Shown in pieces: positions 47,878 through 56,184 of a DNA stretch of 64,000 nt (position 1 is the first letter of the stretch; each line of letters begins with the position of its first letter). The translations under genes and the position numbers were made by a program. The notes below the pieces were generated by a model. It made no database searches. It worked only from the letters and a program-made list of their open reading frames with translations, and was not told the origin of the DNA. The stretch covers positions 2,103,001 through 2,167,000 of the forward strand of contig CP075895.1 in assembly GCA_018604165.1 (NCBI GenBank). Direction: 5' to 3'. Origin of the DNA: Chitinophagaceae bacterium LGM1. GTDB lineage: Bacteria; Bacteroidota; Bacteroidia; Chitinophagales; Chitinophagaceae.

Positions 47878-48517
47878 AATAAAACTGGCACTGGCAGACG
47901 ACCACAACCTCTTCAGAAAAGGAGTGGAAGAACTGATTGAAGATTTTGACAACATGGAAGTGCTGTATAGTGTAGCCAATGGTAAAGAGCTAGTCAATAA
48001 GCTTTCAACAGCTACCACATTGCCCGATGTGTGCCTGCTGGACATTAATATGCCCGAAATGAATGGACTGGAAACAGCCCAATACATCAAAGACAATTGG
48101 CCAGATGTAAAGATACTGGCAGTATCTGTTTACGATTCCGAGTTTCACATCATCAGTATGCTGCGCGCAGGGGCTGGCGGATATATACTGAAAGACAGTC
48201 AACCAGATGCATTGCGCAAAGCCATAGAGCAACTGCATGAACATGGATTTTACCATTCAGAACTGGTAACAGGCAGAATACTGCACCAATTGATATCCAA
48301 ACCGAAAGAGGTGAACGTTTCTGAACTGAACGAGAACGAAATACTATTTCTGAAACATTCTTGCAGTGAATTGACATATAAAGAAATAGCCGACCTGATG
48401 GGCATCAGCCACCGCACCATAGATGGCTACCGCGACCAGTTGTTTGCCAAACTCAACATTAAATCGAGAACAGGCTTGGTGATGTATGCGTTGAAAACGG
48501 GTATTGCCAGCCTTTAA
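47867..48517 (+). CDS. NarL/FixJ family response regulator
   Basis: A 216-residue regulator. The receiver domain has the acidic pair LALADDHNLFRKG, the phosphoacceptor Asp in VCLLDINMPEMNGLE (around residue 51), and the conserved Thr/Ser and Lys in ILAVSVYDSE and GGYILKD. The C-terminal LuxR-type helix-turn-helix reads SELTYKEIADLMGISHRTIDGYRDQLFAKLN split across the two helices, and binds DNA. It overlaps the kinase gene by 11 bases and is the last gene of the operon, followed directly by a strong hairpin. Its targets are not evident in the window. Confidence 0.92.
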   Translation: MSTKIKLALADDHNLFRKGVEELIEDFDNMEVLYSVANGKELVNKLSTATTLPDVCLLDINMPEMNGLETAQYIKDNWPDVKILAVSVYDSEFHIISMLRAGAGGYILKDSQPDALRKAIEQLHEHGFYHSELVTGRILHQLISKPKEVNVSELNENEILFLKHSCSELTYKEIADLMGISHRTIDGYRDQLFAKLNIKSRTGLVMYALKTGIASL

Positions 48518-48536
48518 TACAACACTCCTGATAACA

Positions 48537-48563
48537 AGAAAGCCACTCTTTGAGTGGCTTTCT
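48537..48563. terminator. bidirectional terminator between the response regulator and tRNA-Gln
   Basis: A perfect 12-bp stem (AGAAAGCCACTC with its complement) around TTT lies 20 bases after the regulator stop and 3 bases past the 3' end of the tRNA on the other strand. Confidence 0.88.
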
Positions 48564-48566
48564 GTG

Positions 48567-48637
48567 TAGTCCGACCTGGATTCGAACCAAGACTAACTGA
48601 ACCAAAATCAGTTGTGCTACCTTTACACCATCGGACT
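48567..48637 (-). tRNA. tRNA-Gln (anticodon TTG)
   Basis: On the minus strand a full 71-nt cloverleaf can be drawn: acceptor AGTCCGA with TCGGACT plus discriminator A, a D arm with GTAAAGGTAGC, anticodon stem ACTGA/TCAGT around loop TTTTGGT (anticodon TTG), and T arm with GGTTCGAATCC. The CCA tail is not encoded. Confidence 0.95.
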
Positions 48638-48657
48638 AACTGGTGTCATTGGGATTG

Positions 48658-48689
48658 CAAAGGTAATGGCTGAGGGCAAAACAGACAAA
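48658..48689 (-). promoter_or_regulatory. promoter of tRNA-Gln
   Basis: On the minus strand TTTG (48686-48689), a 20-base spacer, then TACCTTTG (48658-48665), a full match to the Bacteroidetes TTTG / TAnnTTTG consensus, about 21 bases before the tRNA. Confidence 0.7.
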
Positions 48690-48764
48690 CTTTTATCACA
48701 GATATTTTTTTGAAATAAATAACAATCGGGGGATAAATATAGGCAGCAGAAGTACAGCACTCCA

Positions 48765-48794
48765 TTTGAAAATCACGTTTTTAGAGTAGGTTTG
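48765..48794 (+). promoter_or_regulatory. promoter of mrdA-rodA
   Basis: TTTG (48765-48768), 18 bases, TAGGTTTG (48787-48794), then a leader of about 32 bases to the ATG of mrdA. Confidence 0.65.
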
Positions 48795-48826
48795 CAGGCA
48801 ACACCCGTTATTAATACTTACATCAG

Positions 48827-50851
48827 ATGTCTTTAGCGGCAAACCCGCGCCAGTTCGTTATCCGCATTATTTTCATCAGCATGGCTGCCATCATGCTGTT
48901 ACGCCTTTTCTTTCTGCAGGTGGTAGAGGACAAGTACAAAGTGATGGCTAATGATATAGCTATTTTCCGTAAAGTGGTATATCCGCCACGCGGTGCCATA
49001 TTAGACCGTAAAGGTAAGCCCATGCTCTATAATGAACGGGTGTATGACTTGCTCGTTACCCCATCAACCGTCACCAAATCGCTCGATACCAACTCGCTTT
49101 GCGATGTTTTGGGTATTACGAAAGAGTCGTTTGCCAAAATGCTGACACGCACCCGTGTGAAAAGCGGACCCATGCGTAAAGGTGTGTTTATAGAGGAAAT
49201 GAGCGCACAGCAAACTGCCCGTTTTCAGGAAAACATGTATAATTTCCCAGGCTTTGAGATGGCAGAACGCTTCAGGCGTACTTATCCCAATGCCAGCGCA
49301 GCATTGATGCTGGGTTATATAGGCGAAGTATCGCCCGAGATGCTGAAAAAAGAACAATACGCATCTTACCAACAGGGCGACTATACAGGTATGAACGGGC
49401 TGGAGCGCAGTTATGAAGATGTGCTACGCGGACAGCGAGGTGTACACTTTCTGGAGCGTGACAACTTCAACCGTCCGCGCGAACCATATAAAGGCGGTGC
49501 GCTGGATACACCAGAGATAGCAGGTAAAAATCTGGAACTGTACCTTGATGCAGAACTACAACAATATGCCGAAAAATTGATGCAAAACAAATTGGGTAGT
49601 GTAGTAGCCATAGACCCTAATACAGGTGGCATACTGGCTATGGTAAGCGCACCCAATTACGACCCCAACCTGCTACGTGGTGCTGAACGTACCAAAAACT
49701 ATGGCAAACTATACAAAGACGCGACAAAACCATTACTGAACCGTGCCACACAGGCATACTATCAGCCGGGCTCTACCATGAAGCCTATGACAGCCCTTAT
49801 GGCATTGGACGTAGGTGCTATAACACCATCTTTTGGCTATCCTTGTGGCGGTGGGTACTATGCTTGTGGCAAGCGCATAGGCTGTACGCACACTGGTGGC
49901 GGGCACGCTGCCAACTTGCGGGTGGCGTTGGCCAATTCATGCAACGCCTATTTTGTACACATCTTCAGGCTGATTGCGGATGCTAAAAAATTTGGTGGGG
50001 TAAAAAAAGGTGTACAGGTATGGCATAAATACTGTAACGATTTTGGCTTTGGCAAACCTACGGGTGTTGACATACCTTTTGAAATGAGTGGTAAAGCCCC
50101 CGATACTAATACATATAACAGGATGTATAACGGCTCGTGGAACTCCTGTACGATGCTCTTTGTAGGTATGGGGCAAGGCGAAATAGCCCTTACGCCTATA
50201 CAACTTGCCAACGCTATGTGCATCATTGCCAATAAGGGCTTTTATTACACCCCACACTTTGTAAAATCTATTGGCAATAATCCGAAAGACCCATTGCTAG
50301 CTGCTTTCAAAAAGAAACACGTGGTAACACATATACCCGATACTTTCTTTGACGTAGTGGCAAAGGGTATGCAGGACGTGGTAGAGCGAGGTACAGGTAC
50401 AGTTGCCCGCATGGATGGGATTGAGATATGCGCTAAAACAGGTACGGTAGAAAACAAAGCCGTAGTAAACGGGCAGGCCATGAAAATGAAAGACCACTCG
50501 GTATTTGTAGCATTCGCACCGAGGGTGAATCCTAAAATCGCTATTGCAGTAGTGGTAGAAAATGCAGGCTTTGGTGCTACATGGGCTGGCCCTGTTGCCA
50601 GTTTGATGATTGAAAAATATCTTTTAGACAGTGTGTCATCTAAAAGAAAACACCTGGAACAAAAACTGTATAACGCCAACCTTGTTAATAAATACACCTA
50701 TGCCATAGACTCAGCACAACGCTTGCGCGATGCGATAAGAAGGGAGCGCAAAACGGAAGAAAAACGCTTTACGGATAGCATCGCGCGTGCAAGGGATTCT
50801 ATACGTGCCATCAGGTTCTTCAACAAACATTATATTAAAAACAACAGATAA
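48827..50851 (+). CDS. mrdA: penicillin-binding protein 2 (elongasome transpeptidase)
   Basis: PBP2 cross-links peptidoglycan during cell elongation, together with RodA. The 674-residue protein has one N-terminal membrane helix (about 10-30), the pedestal region with PPRGAILDRKGKPMLYNERVYDL, and a transpeptidase domain with all three catalytic motifs: SxxK in QPGSTMKPMTA, SxN in ALANSCNAYF, and KTG in ICAKTGTVEN. A Cys-rich insert (YPCGGGYYACGKRIGCTHTGG) before the SxN motif resembles the metal-site region found in other PBP2 proteins. The basic C-terminal tail (after about 610) is coiled and charged. It is 17 bases upstream of rodA in the same operon. No mreBCD genes precede it here. Confidence 0.96.
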   Translation: MSLAANPRQFVIRIIFISMAAIMLLRLFFLQVVEDKYKVMANDIAIFRKVVYPPRGAILDRKGKPMLYNERVYDLLVTPSTVTKSLDTNSLCDVLGITKESFAKMLTRTRVKSGPMRKGVFIEEMSAQQTARFQENMYNFPGFEMAERFRRTYPNASAALMLGYIGEVSPEMLKKEQYASYQQGDYTGMNGLERSYEDVLRGQRGVHFLERDNFNRPREPYKGGALDTPEIAGKNLELYLDAELQQYAEKLMQNKLGSVVAIDPNTGGILAMVSAPNYDPNLLRGAERTKNYGKLYKDATKPLLNRATQAYYQPGSTMKPMTALMALDVGAITPSFGYPCGGGYYACGKRIGCTHTGGGHAANLRVALANSCNAYFVHIFRLIADAKKFGGVKKGVQVWHKYCNDFGFGKPTGVDIPFEMSGKAPDTNTYNRMYNGSWNSCTMLFVGMGQGEIALTPIQLANAMCIIANKGFYYTPHFVKSIGNNPKDPLLAAFKKKHVVTHIPDTFFDVVAKGMQDVVERGTGTVARMDGIEICAKTGTVENKAVVNGQAMKMKDHSVFVAFAPRVNPKIAIAVVVENAGFGATWAGPVASLMIEKYLLDSVSSKRKHLEQKLYNANLVNKYTYAIDSAQRLRDAIRRERKTEEKRFTDSIARARDSIRAIRFFNKHYIKNNR

Positions 50852-50868
50852 TTCGGTAGTAACAATAC

Positions 50869-52194
50869 ATGAGCGCACAGGGAAAATCATTATTCAGCAG
50901 GTTAGATACTACCACATTGGCATTGTATCTGGCACTTGTATTCATAGGGCTGATGGCTGTATTTTCTGTAGAATACCGTAGCACCGACCCTGGCATATTT
51001 CTAATGCACAAAAACTATATGCGCCAGCTTGTATGGCTGGGTGTCTCCTTGTTTGTGGGCTTGCTCATTGTGTTTACCGACAGTAAATTTTTCTCGTCAT
51101 TCGCTTACCTGTCATATACTATTGGTATAGCATTACTCATCATTACCATTTTTGCAGGGGTAGATGTTAAAGGTTCACATTCATGGTTAGGTGTTGGCAG
51201 TGCAAGGTTTCAGCCGGGCGAGGTATGTAAGATTTTTACCGCACTGGCACTATCCAAATTCCTATCATCGCCCGATACCAATTTCCAAACACTACGCCAC
51301 CGCATTATAGGTGCAGCATTGGCGTTAGTACCAGCCATACTCATTATACTGCAAAGCGAAACAGGGCTTGCATTGGTTTATTTCTGTTTCTTTCTGGTGA
51401 TGTACAGAGAGGGGTTGCCTAACATCATTCTGATAATCGGTTTCTCGTTAGTAGCACTCACACTGGCTACGCTACTGGTAGATAGATTGGCATTGTTTGT
51501 CATCATCACATCGCTGGCAGCATTGGGTGGCTACCTGATACGTAGAGAACTGAAAAGAAACTCATCTGCCCGCATATTGCTTGTAGGTGCATGGTTAGTA
51601 TGTATTTTGTTCTCTCAAGTGATGGTACCGGTGTTGTTTAAATACGTGCTGCAAAAACACCAAATAGAACGCATTTATTCTACCCTGGGGCAAGATGTAC
51701 CTGAAAGCTACCTGAAAGCAGGACAAAAGAAAGCTGAAAACAAAAAAGATAATGCTTCCGACTATAACGTAAAGCAATCGAAAATAGCCATCGGCTCGGG
51801 TGGTTTTTTTGGCAAGGGCTTCCTCAACGGCACATCTACCAAAAACGAATTTGTACCCGAACGGCATACCGATTTTATTTTCTGTTCCATCGGCGAGCAG
51901 TTTGGCTTCTTTGGCAGTGCTATACTGATAGCCCTTTACCTGTCGTTGATGTTGCGGATAATATATATTGCAGAGCGGCAGCGTTCATCGTTCAGCCGCA
52001 TATATGGTTATTGTGTTGCATCAATATTATTCTTCCACTTTGCCATTAATATATCCATGACCATCGGTATAGCACCCGTTATTGGTATCACGCTGCCGTT
52101 CCTCAGCTATGGTGGTTCTTCGCTCTTGTCGTTCAGCATACTCATGTTCATACTCCTGCGTTTAGACTCCGACAGGCAGGTGATGATACGCTAA
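50869..52194 (+). CDS. rodA: rod-shape SEDS glycosyltransferase RodA
   Basis: RodA polymerises lipid II into glycan strands. The 441-residue protein has about ten membrane helices and the SEDS signatures: SHSWLGVGSARFQPGEVCKI (the R/Q-P-x-E motif of the first large region), ALSKFLSS, LQSETGLALVYFCFF, and the final FLSYGGSSLLSF. The large extracytoplasmic loop (about 270-335), with KIAIGSGGFFGKGFLNGTST and ERHTDFIFCSIGEQFGF, contains the conserved E-x-x-T-D-F/I region. It follows mrdA by 17 bases. The loop carries a Lys-rich insertion (AGQKKAENKKDNAS) compared with proteobacterial RodA. Confidence 0.95.
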   Translation: MSAQGKSLFSRLDTTTLALYLALVFIGLMAVFSVEYRSTDPGIFLMHKNYMRQLVWLGVSLFVGLLIVFTDSKFFSSFAYLSYTIGIALLIITIFAGVDVKGSHSWLGVGSARFQPGEVCKIFTALALSKFLSSPDTNFQTLRHRIIGAALALVPAILIILQSETGLALVYFCFFLVMYREGLPNIILIIGFSLVALTLATLLVDRLALFVIITSLAALGGYLIRRELKRNSSARILLVGAWLVCILFSQVMVPVLFKYVLQKHQIERIYSTLGQDVPESYLKAGQKKAENKKDNASDYNVKQSKIAIGSGGFFGKGFLNGTSTKNEFVPERHTDFIFCSIGEQFGFFGSAILIALYLSLMLRIIYIAERQRSSFSRIYGYCVASILFFHFAINISMTIGIAPVIGITLPFLSYGGSSLLSFSILMFILLRLDSDRQVMIR

Positions 52195-52207
52195 ACGGTT
52201 TCTGACG

Positions 52208-52215
52208 TACATTTG
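52208..52215 (+). promoter_or_regulatory. TAnnTTTG element 7 bases before the MBL hydrolase gene
   Basis: TACATTTG then CAGCGCA and the ATG. It matches the -7 box, suggesting a promoter independent of rodA with a very short leader. No clear -33 TTTG. Confidence 0.4.
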
Positions 52216-52222
52216 CAGCGCA

Positions 52223-52969
52223 ATGGCAGAGATATTTCCGTTATCAGAGGGTGAATTTACGATAGGGCATGATAAACAGTTTGTACCGTTTGATACGGCA
52301 AAAGATGAATTGAACGAACGACCAGTTGGTTCTTTATTGGTAGAGATACAACCCTTTTTGGTAGTTACGGCAAAAGATATACTGGTACTGGATACAGGCT
52401 TAGGTTTTAAAAACGGGAATGGCGAATTGCAAATACACGACAACCTGCGCAACCTTGGCTACGAACCGGAACAGGTTACCAAAGTATTGCTATCTCACCT
52501 GCACAAAGACCATGCAGGTTGCCTTACTTATACAGATAATAATGGTATTGTAAAAACCACTTTCCCCAATGCACAGTATTATATCTATCGCACCGAGGCT
52601 GATTTTGCATTGCGTACCGGCTATCCATCCTACCACCCTGACGAAATAGAACCGCTGTTGGCAACACAACAAGTAGAATGGCTGGACGGTGCAGAGGGCA
52701 TGATAGATGACTATATTAAATACATGCACACAGGCGGACACAGCCCGCAACATATTGTGTACCTGATACAGGATGGTGAGGATAAAATCTTCTTCGGTGG
52801 CGATGAAGCCCCGCAACTGAAACAGATGAAAATAAAATACGTTGCCAAGTACGACTATGATGGCAAACGTGCTATGGAACTACGTGAGCAGTTTGCAGCG
52901 CAAGGCAAACAAGAAGGTTGGCAGTTTTTATTTTATCATGATGTGCAGAGTGCGGTGGCAGCTTTGTAG
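52223..52969 (+). CDS. MBL-fold metallo-hydrolase
   Basis: A 248-residue soluble enzyme of the metallo-beta-lactamase fold. The metal-binding motif is LLSHLHKDHAGCLTY (HxHxDH written H-L-H-K-D-H), with further ligands in YMHTGGHSPQHIVY and FFGGDEAPQ. The N-terminal half has VTAKDILVLDTGLGF, typical of the lactonase/glyoxalase-like subgroup. N-acyl-homoserine lactonases look like this, but so do many hydrolases of unknown substrate, so a quorum-quenching role should not be assumed. Its stop abuts the stop of the convergent Spy-like gene with no base between. Confidence 0.87.
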   Translation: MAEIFPLSEGEFTIGHDKQFVPFDTAKDELNERPVGSLLVEIQPFLVVTAKDILVLDTGLGFKNGNGELQIHDNLRNLGYEPEQVTKVLLSHLHKDHAGCLTYTDNNGIVKTTFPNAQYYIYRTEADFALRTGYPSYHPDEIEPLLATQQVEWLDGAEGMIDDYIKYMHTGGHSPQHIVYLIQDGEDKIFFGGDEAPQLKQMKIKYVAKYDYDGKRAMELREQFAAQGKQEGWQFLFYHDVQSAVAAL

Positions 52970-53422
52970 TTAGCGCATCTGCCTGCGTCCGCCACCCCCG
53001 CCATTTTCGCGACGCTCTTTCAGTTGTTGCAGCAACATTTTTTTAAACTCACGCTCGGCGTCTATCAGTGTGGCAAGCTGTTTGGCAGTAATTACTTTCA
53101 GAAACTCGTCTTTGTATTTTTTACGGAGTGCCAACATTTTTTCGTGCATCTCTATATCATCGTCCACACTACGCATAGATTCATCTGTTGCAGGGTCTGT
53201 ATTAGCACCACGCCTGTATTGACGCACAATATCTAAACGTTCATCCTCAAAACGATTGTATATAGGCCAGAATTTGGCAGACTGCTCCGTTGTCAGCTCC
53301 AGCTTATCTGTTATATACGCTACTTTAATGGCACGCACACGCTCCATACGTTTACCCGGCTGTGCTTTGGCTGCAACAGCAAGTGTCAGTAACGCAATGA
53401 TGATGTATCCTATCTTTCTCAT
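52970..53422 (-). CDS. periplasmic Spy/CpxP-like protein in an ECF sigma operon
   Basis: A 150-residue exported protein. The ATG at 53420-53422 gives a neat signal peptide (MRKIGYIIIALLTLAVAAKAQ). The mature part is helical and charged, with LELTTEQSAKFWPIYNRFED, an L-T-x-E-Q-x-x-x-x-x-P pattern like the LTxxQ motifs of Spy/CpxP, and a second KVITAKQLATLIDAEREFKK. It ends in a Gly/Arg tail. Spy and CpxP are ATP-independent periplasmic chaperones or stress sensors; the similarity here is by pattern only. It lies 14 bases after the anti-sigma gene, so it is likely the effector of the same operon. Confidence 0.8.
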   Translation of the reverse strand: MRKIGYIIIALLTLAVAAKAQPGKRMERVRAIKVAYITDKLELTTEQSAKFWPIYNRFEDERLDIVRQYRRGANTDPATDESMRSVDDDIEMHEKMLALRKKYKDEFLKVITAKQLATLIDAEREFKKMLLQQLKERRENGGGGGRRQMR

Positions 53423-53436
53423 TTCCTGATGCAATA

Positions 53437-54096
53437 TTATAAATTCATGCTTGTTTCTTCCCAATCGGTTTCGTCGAGGTAGTATTCTATTTCGTCAACA
53501 CTCAGTTTTTCCGTCAGTGTGCTTACATCGCCAGTTTCCAATGATGATGCAATAGTTTCCAGTTCAAATTCGTCAATATGCATGTCAACGTATTCGCTGA
53601 TACTATCCTTAGGCAGCATAGCCAGTTGTGCTTGTACATTAGTAGAAACTGTATTATTCATATACCGATACGCTCCAAAGCCGGCACCCAAAAGCAATAT
53701 GGCTGCGGCAGCCCAGCGTACCGTTTTCCATACAGGTAGTGCTACTGTTTTACGCCTGTTATTCGCTTTAACTTTTGCCAATACCTGTTCGGGTAGTTTG
53801 TCGAAGTAACTAGTTGGTACTTCATAAGTCAAGTCTTTATTAAGTGGCAACACAGGCTCTTGTACCTGTGCCAATACACTACTTGCTAACCCCTCAAAAT
53901 AGCCTTTTGGTACTTCGTATGGCATCACTTTCGGTAGATGCAACTGGGGTTCTTCATTCTTGGCTATCGATAATACAACATCAGCCAATCCCTCAAAATA
54001 GCCAACAGGCACCTCGTACGGCATGGTACGGGGTATAGCTGCCAGTTGGCTATCCAGCTCCCTCAACTCTTGTATGATGTCGTTTGCACTACTCAT
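53437..54096 (-). CDS. membrane anti-sigma factor-like protein with three VPxGYF repeats
   Basis: A 219-residue protein with one membrane helix (about 126-146, VRWAAAAILLLGAGFGAY). The cytoplasmic N-terminal half carries three copies of a short motif: MPYEVPVGYFEGLADVVL (from residue 25), MPYEVPKGYFEGLASSVL (58) and LTYEVPTSYFDKLPEQVL (90). The C-terminal part is acidic. This layout, next to an ECF sigma gene, is common in Bacteroidetes and fits an anti-sigma factor that holds the sigma factor at the membrane, although it lacks a recognisable zinc-binding anti-sigma domain. It lies 33 bases downstream of the sigma gene. Confidence 0.8.
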   Translation of the reverse strand: MSSANDIIQELRELDSQLAAIPRTMPYEVPVGYFEGLADVVLSIAKNEEPQLHLPKVMPYEVPKGYFEGLASSVLAQVQEPVLPLNKDLTYEVPTSYFDKLPEQVLAKVKANNRRKTVALPVWKTVRWAAAAILLLGAGFGAYRYMNNTVSTNVQAQLAMLPKDSISEYVDMHIDEFELETIASSLETGDVSTLTEKLSVDEIEYYLDETDWEETSMNL

Positions 54097-54129
54097 CTGC
54101 TATATTAGACTAATAATTATCCAGTTCGT

Positions 54130-54693
54130 TTAATCTTGTATCAAAAATGCTTCTACTTTCTTCACTGCATGGTGGTACGATGCTTTCAGCGCACCTACAG
54201 AAGTATCCAACACCTGTGCCATTTCCTCATAAGGCATTTCGTCATAATACCGTAGGTTGAATACTACTCGCTGCTTTTCGGGCAGCGAGTGAATGGCTTG
54301 TTGCAGTTTCCACTCTATACGGTTGGCATCAAATCCTTTCTGCGCTACCAATTTATTGCTCAATCCGTCCTCGTGGTCGCTCAACGAAGCCGATGCCCTG
54401 CGTTTTTGTTGCTCTATCCACGTCAGTGTTTCATTGGTGCTGATGCGGTATAGCCATGTATACAGGTTTGCTTCTTCGCGAAAATCGCCCAGATTCTTCC
54501 ACACTTTTATAAATACATTCTGCAATATATCATTCGTATCCTCATGGCCTGTCACCATACGCCTGATGTGCCAGTACAAACGTTCCTGATACTTGCGCAC
54601 CAGTTGGGTAAACGCCACTTCCTTTGTCCTTTCATCTCTAAAAGAATGGAGTATATCCCTGTCATCGGTATGTATGGTTGCCGTTGTTGGCAT
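54130..54693 (-). CDS. ECF-type RNA polymerase sigma factor
   Basis: A 187-residue sigma-70 family factor of the extracytoplasmic function class. Region 2 is visible as YWHIRRMVTGHEDTNDILQ (2.1-2.2) and NVFIKVWKNLGDFREEANLY, with TWLYRISTNETLTWIEQQKR (2.3-2.4). Region 4 is VVFNLRYYDEMPYEEMAQVL and DTSVGALKASYHHAVKKVEA, a helix-turn-helix for the -35 box. It is the first gene of a three-gene operon with the anti-sigma-like and Spy-like genes, pointing to envelope stress control. The ATG at 54691-54693 gives a full-length protein. Confidence 0.93.
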   Translation of the reverse strand: MPTTATIHTDDRDILHSFRDERTKEVAFTQLVRKYQERLYWHIRRMVTGHEDTNDILQNVFIKVWKNLGDFREEANLYTWLYRISTNETLTWIEQQKRRASASLSDHEDGLSNKLVAQKGFDANRIEWKLQQAIHSLPEKQRVVFNLRYYDEMPYEEMAQVLDTSVGALKASYHHAVKKVEAFLIQD

Positions 54694-54777
54694 ATATAGA
54701 TTGGAGCGTGCTTTGAAAGATAGACTTGTAAAAGATAGGAAAGTTTAATCAATGCCTGAAAAATCTGTTGTGTGTAG

Positions 54778-54785
54778 TAGCTTTG
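54778..54785 (+). promoter_or_regulatory. TAnnTTTG element 5 bases before fmt
   Basis: TAGCTTTG, then CGCCC and the ATG at 54791. Supports the downstream start for fmt and a very short leader. Confidence 0.45.
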
Positions 54786-54790
54786 CGCCC

Positions 54791-55720
54791 ATGGCAGGCA
54801 TTCAGGATGTAAAAATTGTTTTTTTTGGTACGCCCGACTTTGCAGTGGCATCTTTACAGTCACTTACAGAGGCAGGAGCAAACGTGGTCGCCGTTGTTAC
54901 TGCGCCCGACAAACCGGCTGGCAGAGGTATGCAGCTACAGGCATCGGCTGTCAAGCAGTTTGCTGTTGCCAATAACCTGCCCGTATTGCAACCCGAAAAA
55001 CTAAAAGCTCCCGAATTTATCAGCGAACTGAAAGCCCTGCAAGCCGACTTGCACGTAGTAGTAGCATTCCGTATGCTGCCGGAAGTAGTATGGAATATGC
55101 CGCCGATGGGCACCATCAATGTACACGCATCGCTACTACCACAATATCGAGGTGCTGCACCTATCAACTGGGCCATCATCAATGGTGAAACGGAAACGGG
55201 TGTTACCACCTTCAAACTGAAACACGAAATAGATACAGGCGATATATTGCTGCAAAGCAAAGTGCCAATACTACCCGAAGACAACATAGGCAGCCTCTAT
55301 CAAAAGTTGATGGCAGCAGGTGGCAAACTATTGGTAGAAACTGTAATAGGATTAGCCAATGGCACTATCAAAGAAATACCACAATCATCTGTATCAACCG
55401 ACATCAAACACGCACCCAAAATATTTAAAGAACATACACTGATAGATTGGAACAACAATGTTGTAAGCATTCATAATCTTATCAGAGGTATGTCGCCCAT
55501 ACCTGCTGCATATACTATGTTGCAAGGCAAGGTATTGAAGATATACACCTCTCATTACGAAATGGCAGCACATCAAAAAGAAACAGGCAGTTATGATACT
55601 GATGGGAAAACCCATCTACGCTTTGCTGCCAGCGATGGATGGTTGTATGTGAACGAATTGCAGATAGAAGGCAAGAAACGTATGTCTGTGTCAGACTTCC
55701 TACGCGGTTTCAGGGCTTAG
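54791..55720 (+). CDS. fmt: methionyl-tRNA formyltransferase
   Basis: Fmt formylates the initiator Met-tRNA using 10-formyl-tetrahydrofolate. From the ATG at 54791 (309 residues) it begins MAGIQDVKIVFFGTPDFAVA, as homologues do. The catalytic core shows GTINVHASLLPQYRGAAPIN (Asn, His) and EIDTGDILLQSKV (Asp), and the tRNA-binding loop TAPDKPAGRGMQLQASAVKQ. The C-terminal OB-like domain ends near YVNELQIEGKKRMSVSDFLR. An ATG at 54752 would add 13 residues, but a promoter-like TAGCTTTG lies between the two ATGs. Its 3' end overlaps that of aroQ by 21 bases. Confidence 0.96.
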   Translation: MAGIQDVKIVFFGTPDFAVASLQSLTEAGANVVAVVTAPDKPAGRGMQLQASAVKQFAVANNLPVLQPEKLKAPEFISELKALQADLHVVVAFRMLPEVVWNMPPMGTINVHASLLPQYRGAAPINWAIINGETETGVTTFKLKHEIDTGDILLQSKVPILPEDNIGSLYQKLMAAGGKLLVETVIGLANGTIKEIPQSSVSTDIKHAPKIFKEHTLIDWNNNVVSIHNLIRGMSPIPAAYTMLQGKVLKIYTSHYEMAAHQKETGSYDTDGKTHLRFAASDGWLYVNELQIEGKKRMSVSDFLRGFRA

Positions 55721-56140
55721 GGTATTGACGAGGTATTGTACAGCTAAGGCATATCCCTCTAAGCCCAATCCTGTAATGCAGCCCACGGCTTTAGCTGCAG
55801 TGTAAGATGTTTTACGATATTCTTCCCTTGCATAAATGTTGGATATATGCACCTCTATTACAGGTATATTTATGGCTGCAATAGCATCGGGTATAGCTAT
55901 GCTAGTATGGGTATATGCCCCGCCATTGAAAACAATACCATCTACCCTGCCCCTGCAACTATGCAGGAAGTTAATCAACTCGCCCTCTACATTGCTTTGG
56001 TAATATGTAAACGCCACTTGAGGAAACTGCTGCTCAAGCGTATTGTAATAGGCTTCTAAAGACTGTCCGCCATATATATCGGTTTCTCTTGTACCAACAA
56101 GATTCAGGTTAGGACCGTTTACAATAGCTACTTGCAACAT
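55700..56140 (-). CDS. aroQ: type II 3-dehydroquinate dehydratase
   Basis: AroQ dehydrates 3-dehydroquinate to 3-dehydroshikimate in the shikimate pathway. The 146-residue protein has the family motifs IVNGPNLNLVGTRETDIYGG with the catalytic Tyr and Arg, NFLHSCRGRVDGIVFNGGAY, THTSIAIPDAI, and PVIEVHISNIYAREEYRKTS with the catalytic His. Length is typical. It is convergent with fmt and its last 21 bases overlap the end of fmt, with no terminator seen between them. Confidence 0.96.
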   Translation of the reverse strand: MLQVAIVNGPNLNLVGTRETDIYGGQSLEAYYNTLEQQFPQVAFTYYQSNVEGELINFLHSCRGRVDGIVFNGGAYTHTSIAIPDAIAAINIPVIEVHISNIYAREEYRKTSYTAAKAVGCITGLGLEGYALAVQYLVNTLSPETA

Positions 56141-56184
56141 CTTTTTTGTATTTTAGGGCAAGATAAGAAAAAGGCAAGCCGTTT

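Noticed and set aside
48567-48637. tRNA-Gln as an integration site for a mobile element
   Set aside because: No duplicated tRNA 3' end, integrase or foreign-looking segment was found next to it.
52223-52969. Quorum-quenching N-acyl-homoserine lactonase
   Set aside because: The HxHxDH motif is shared by the whole MBL fold and no quorum-sensing gene is nearby, so only the fold is claimed.
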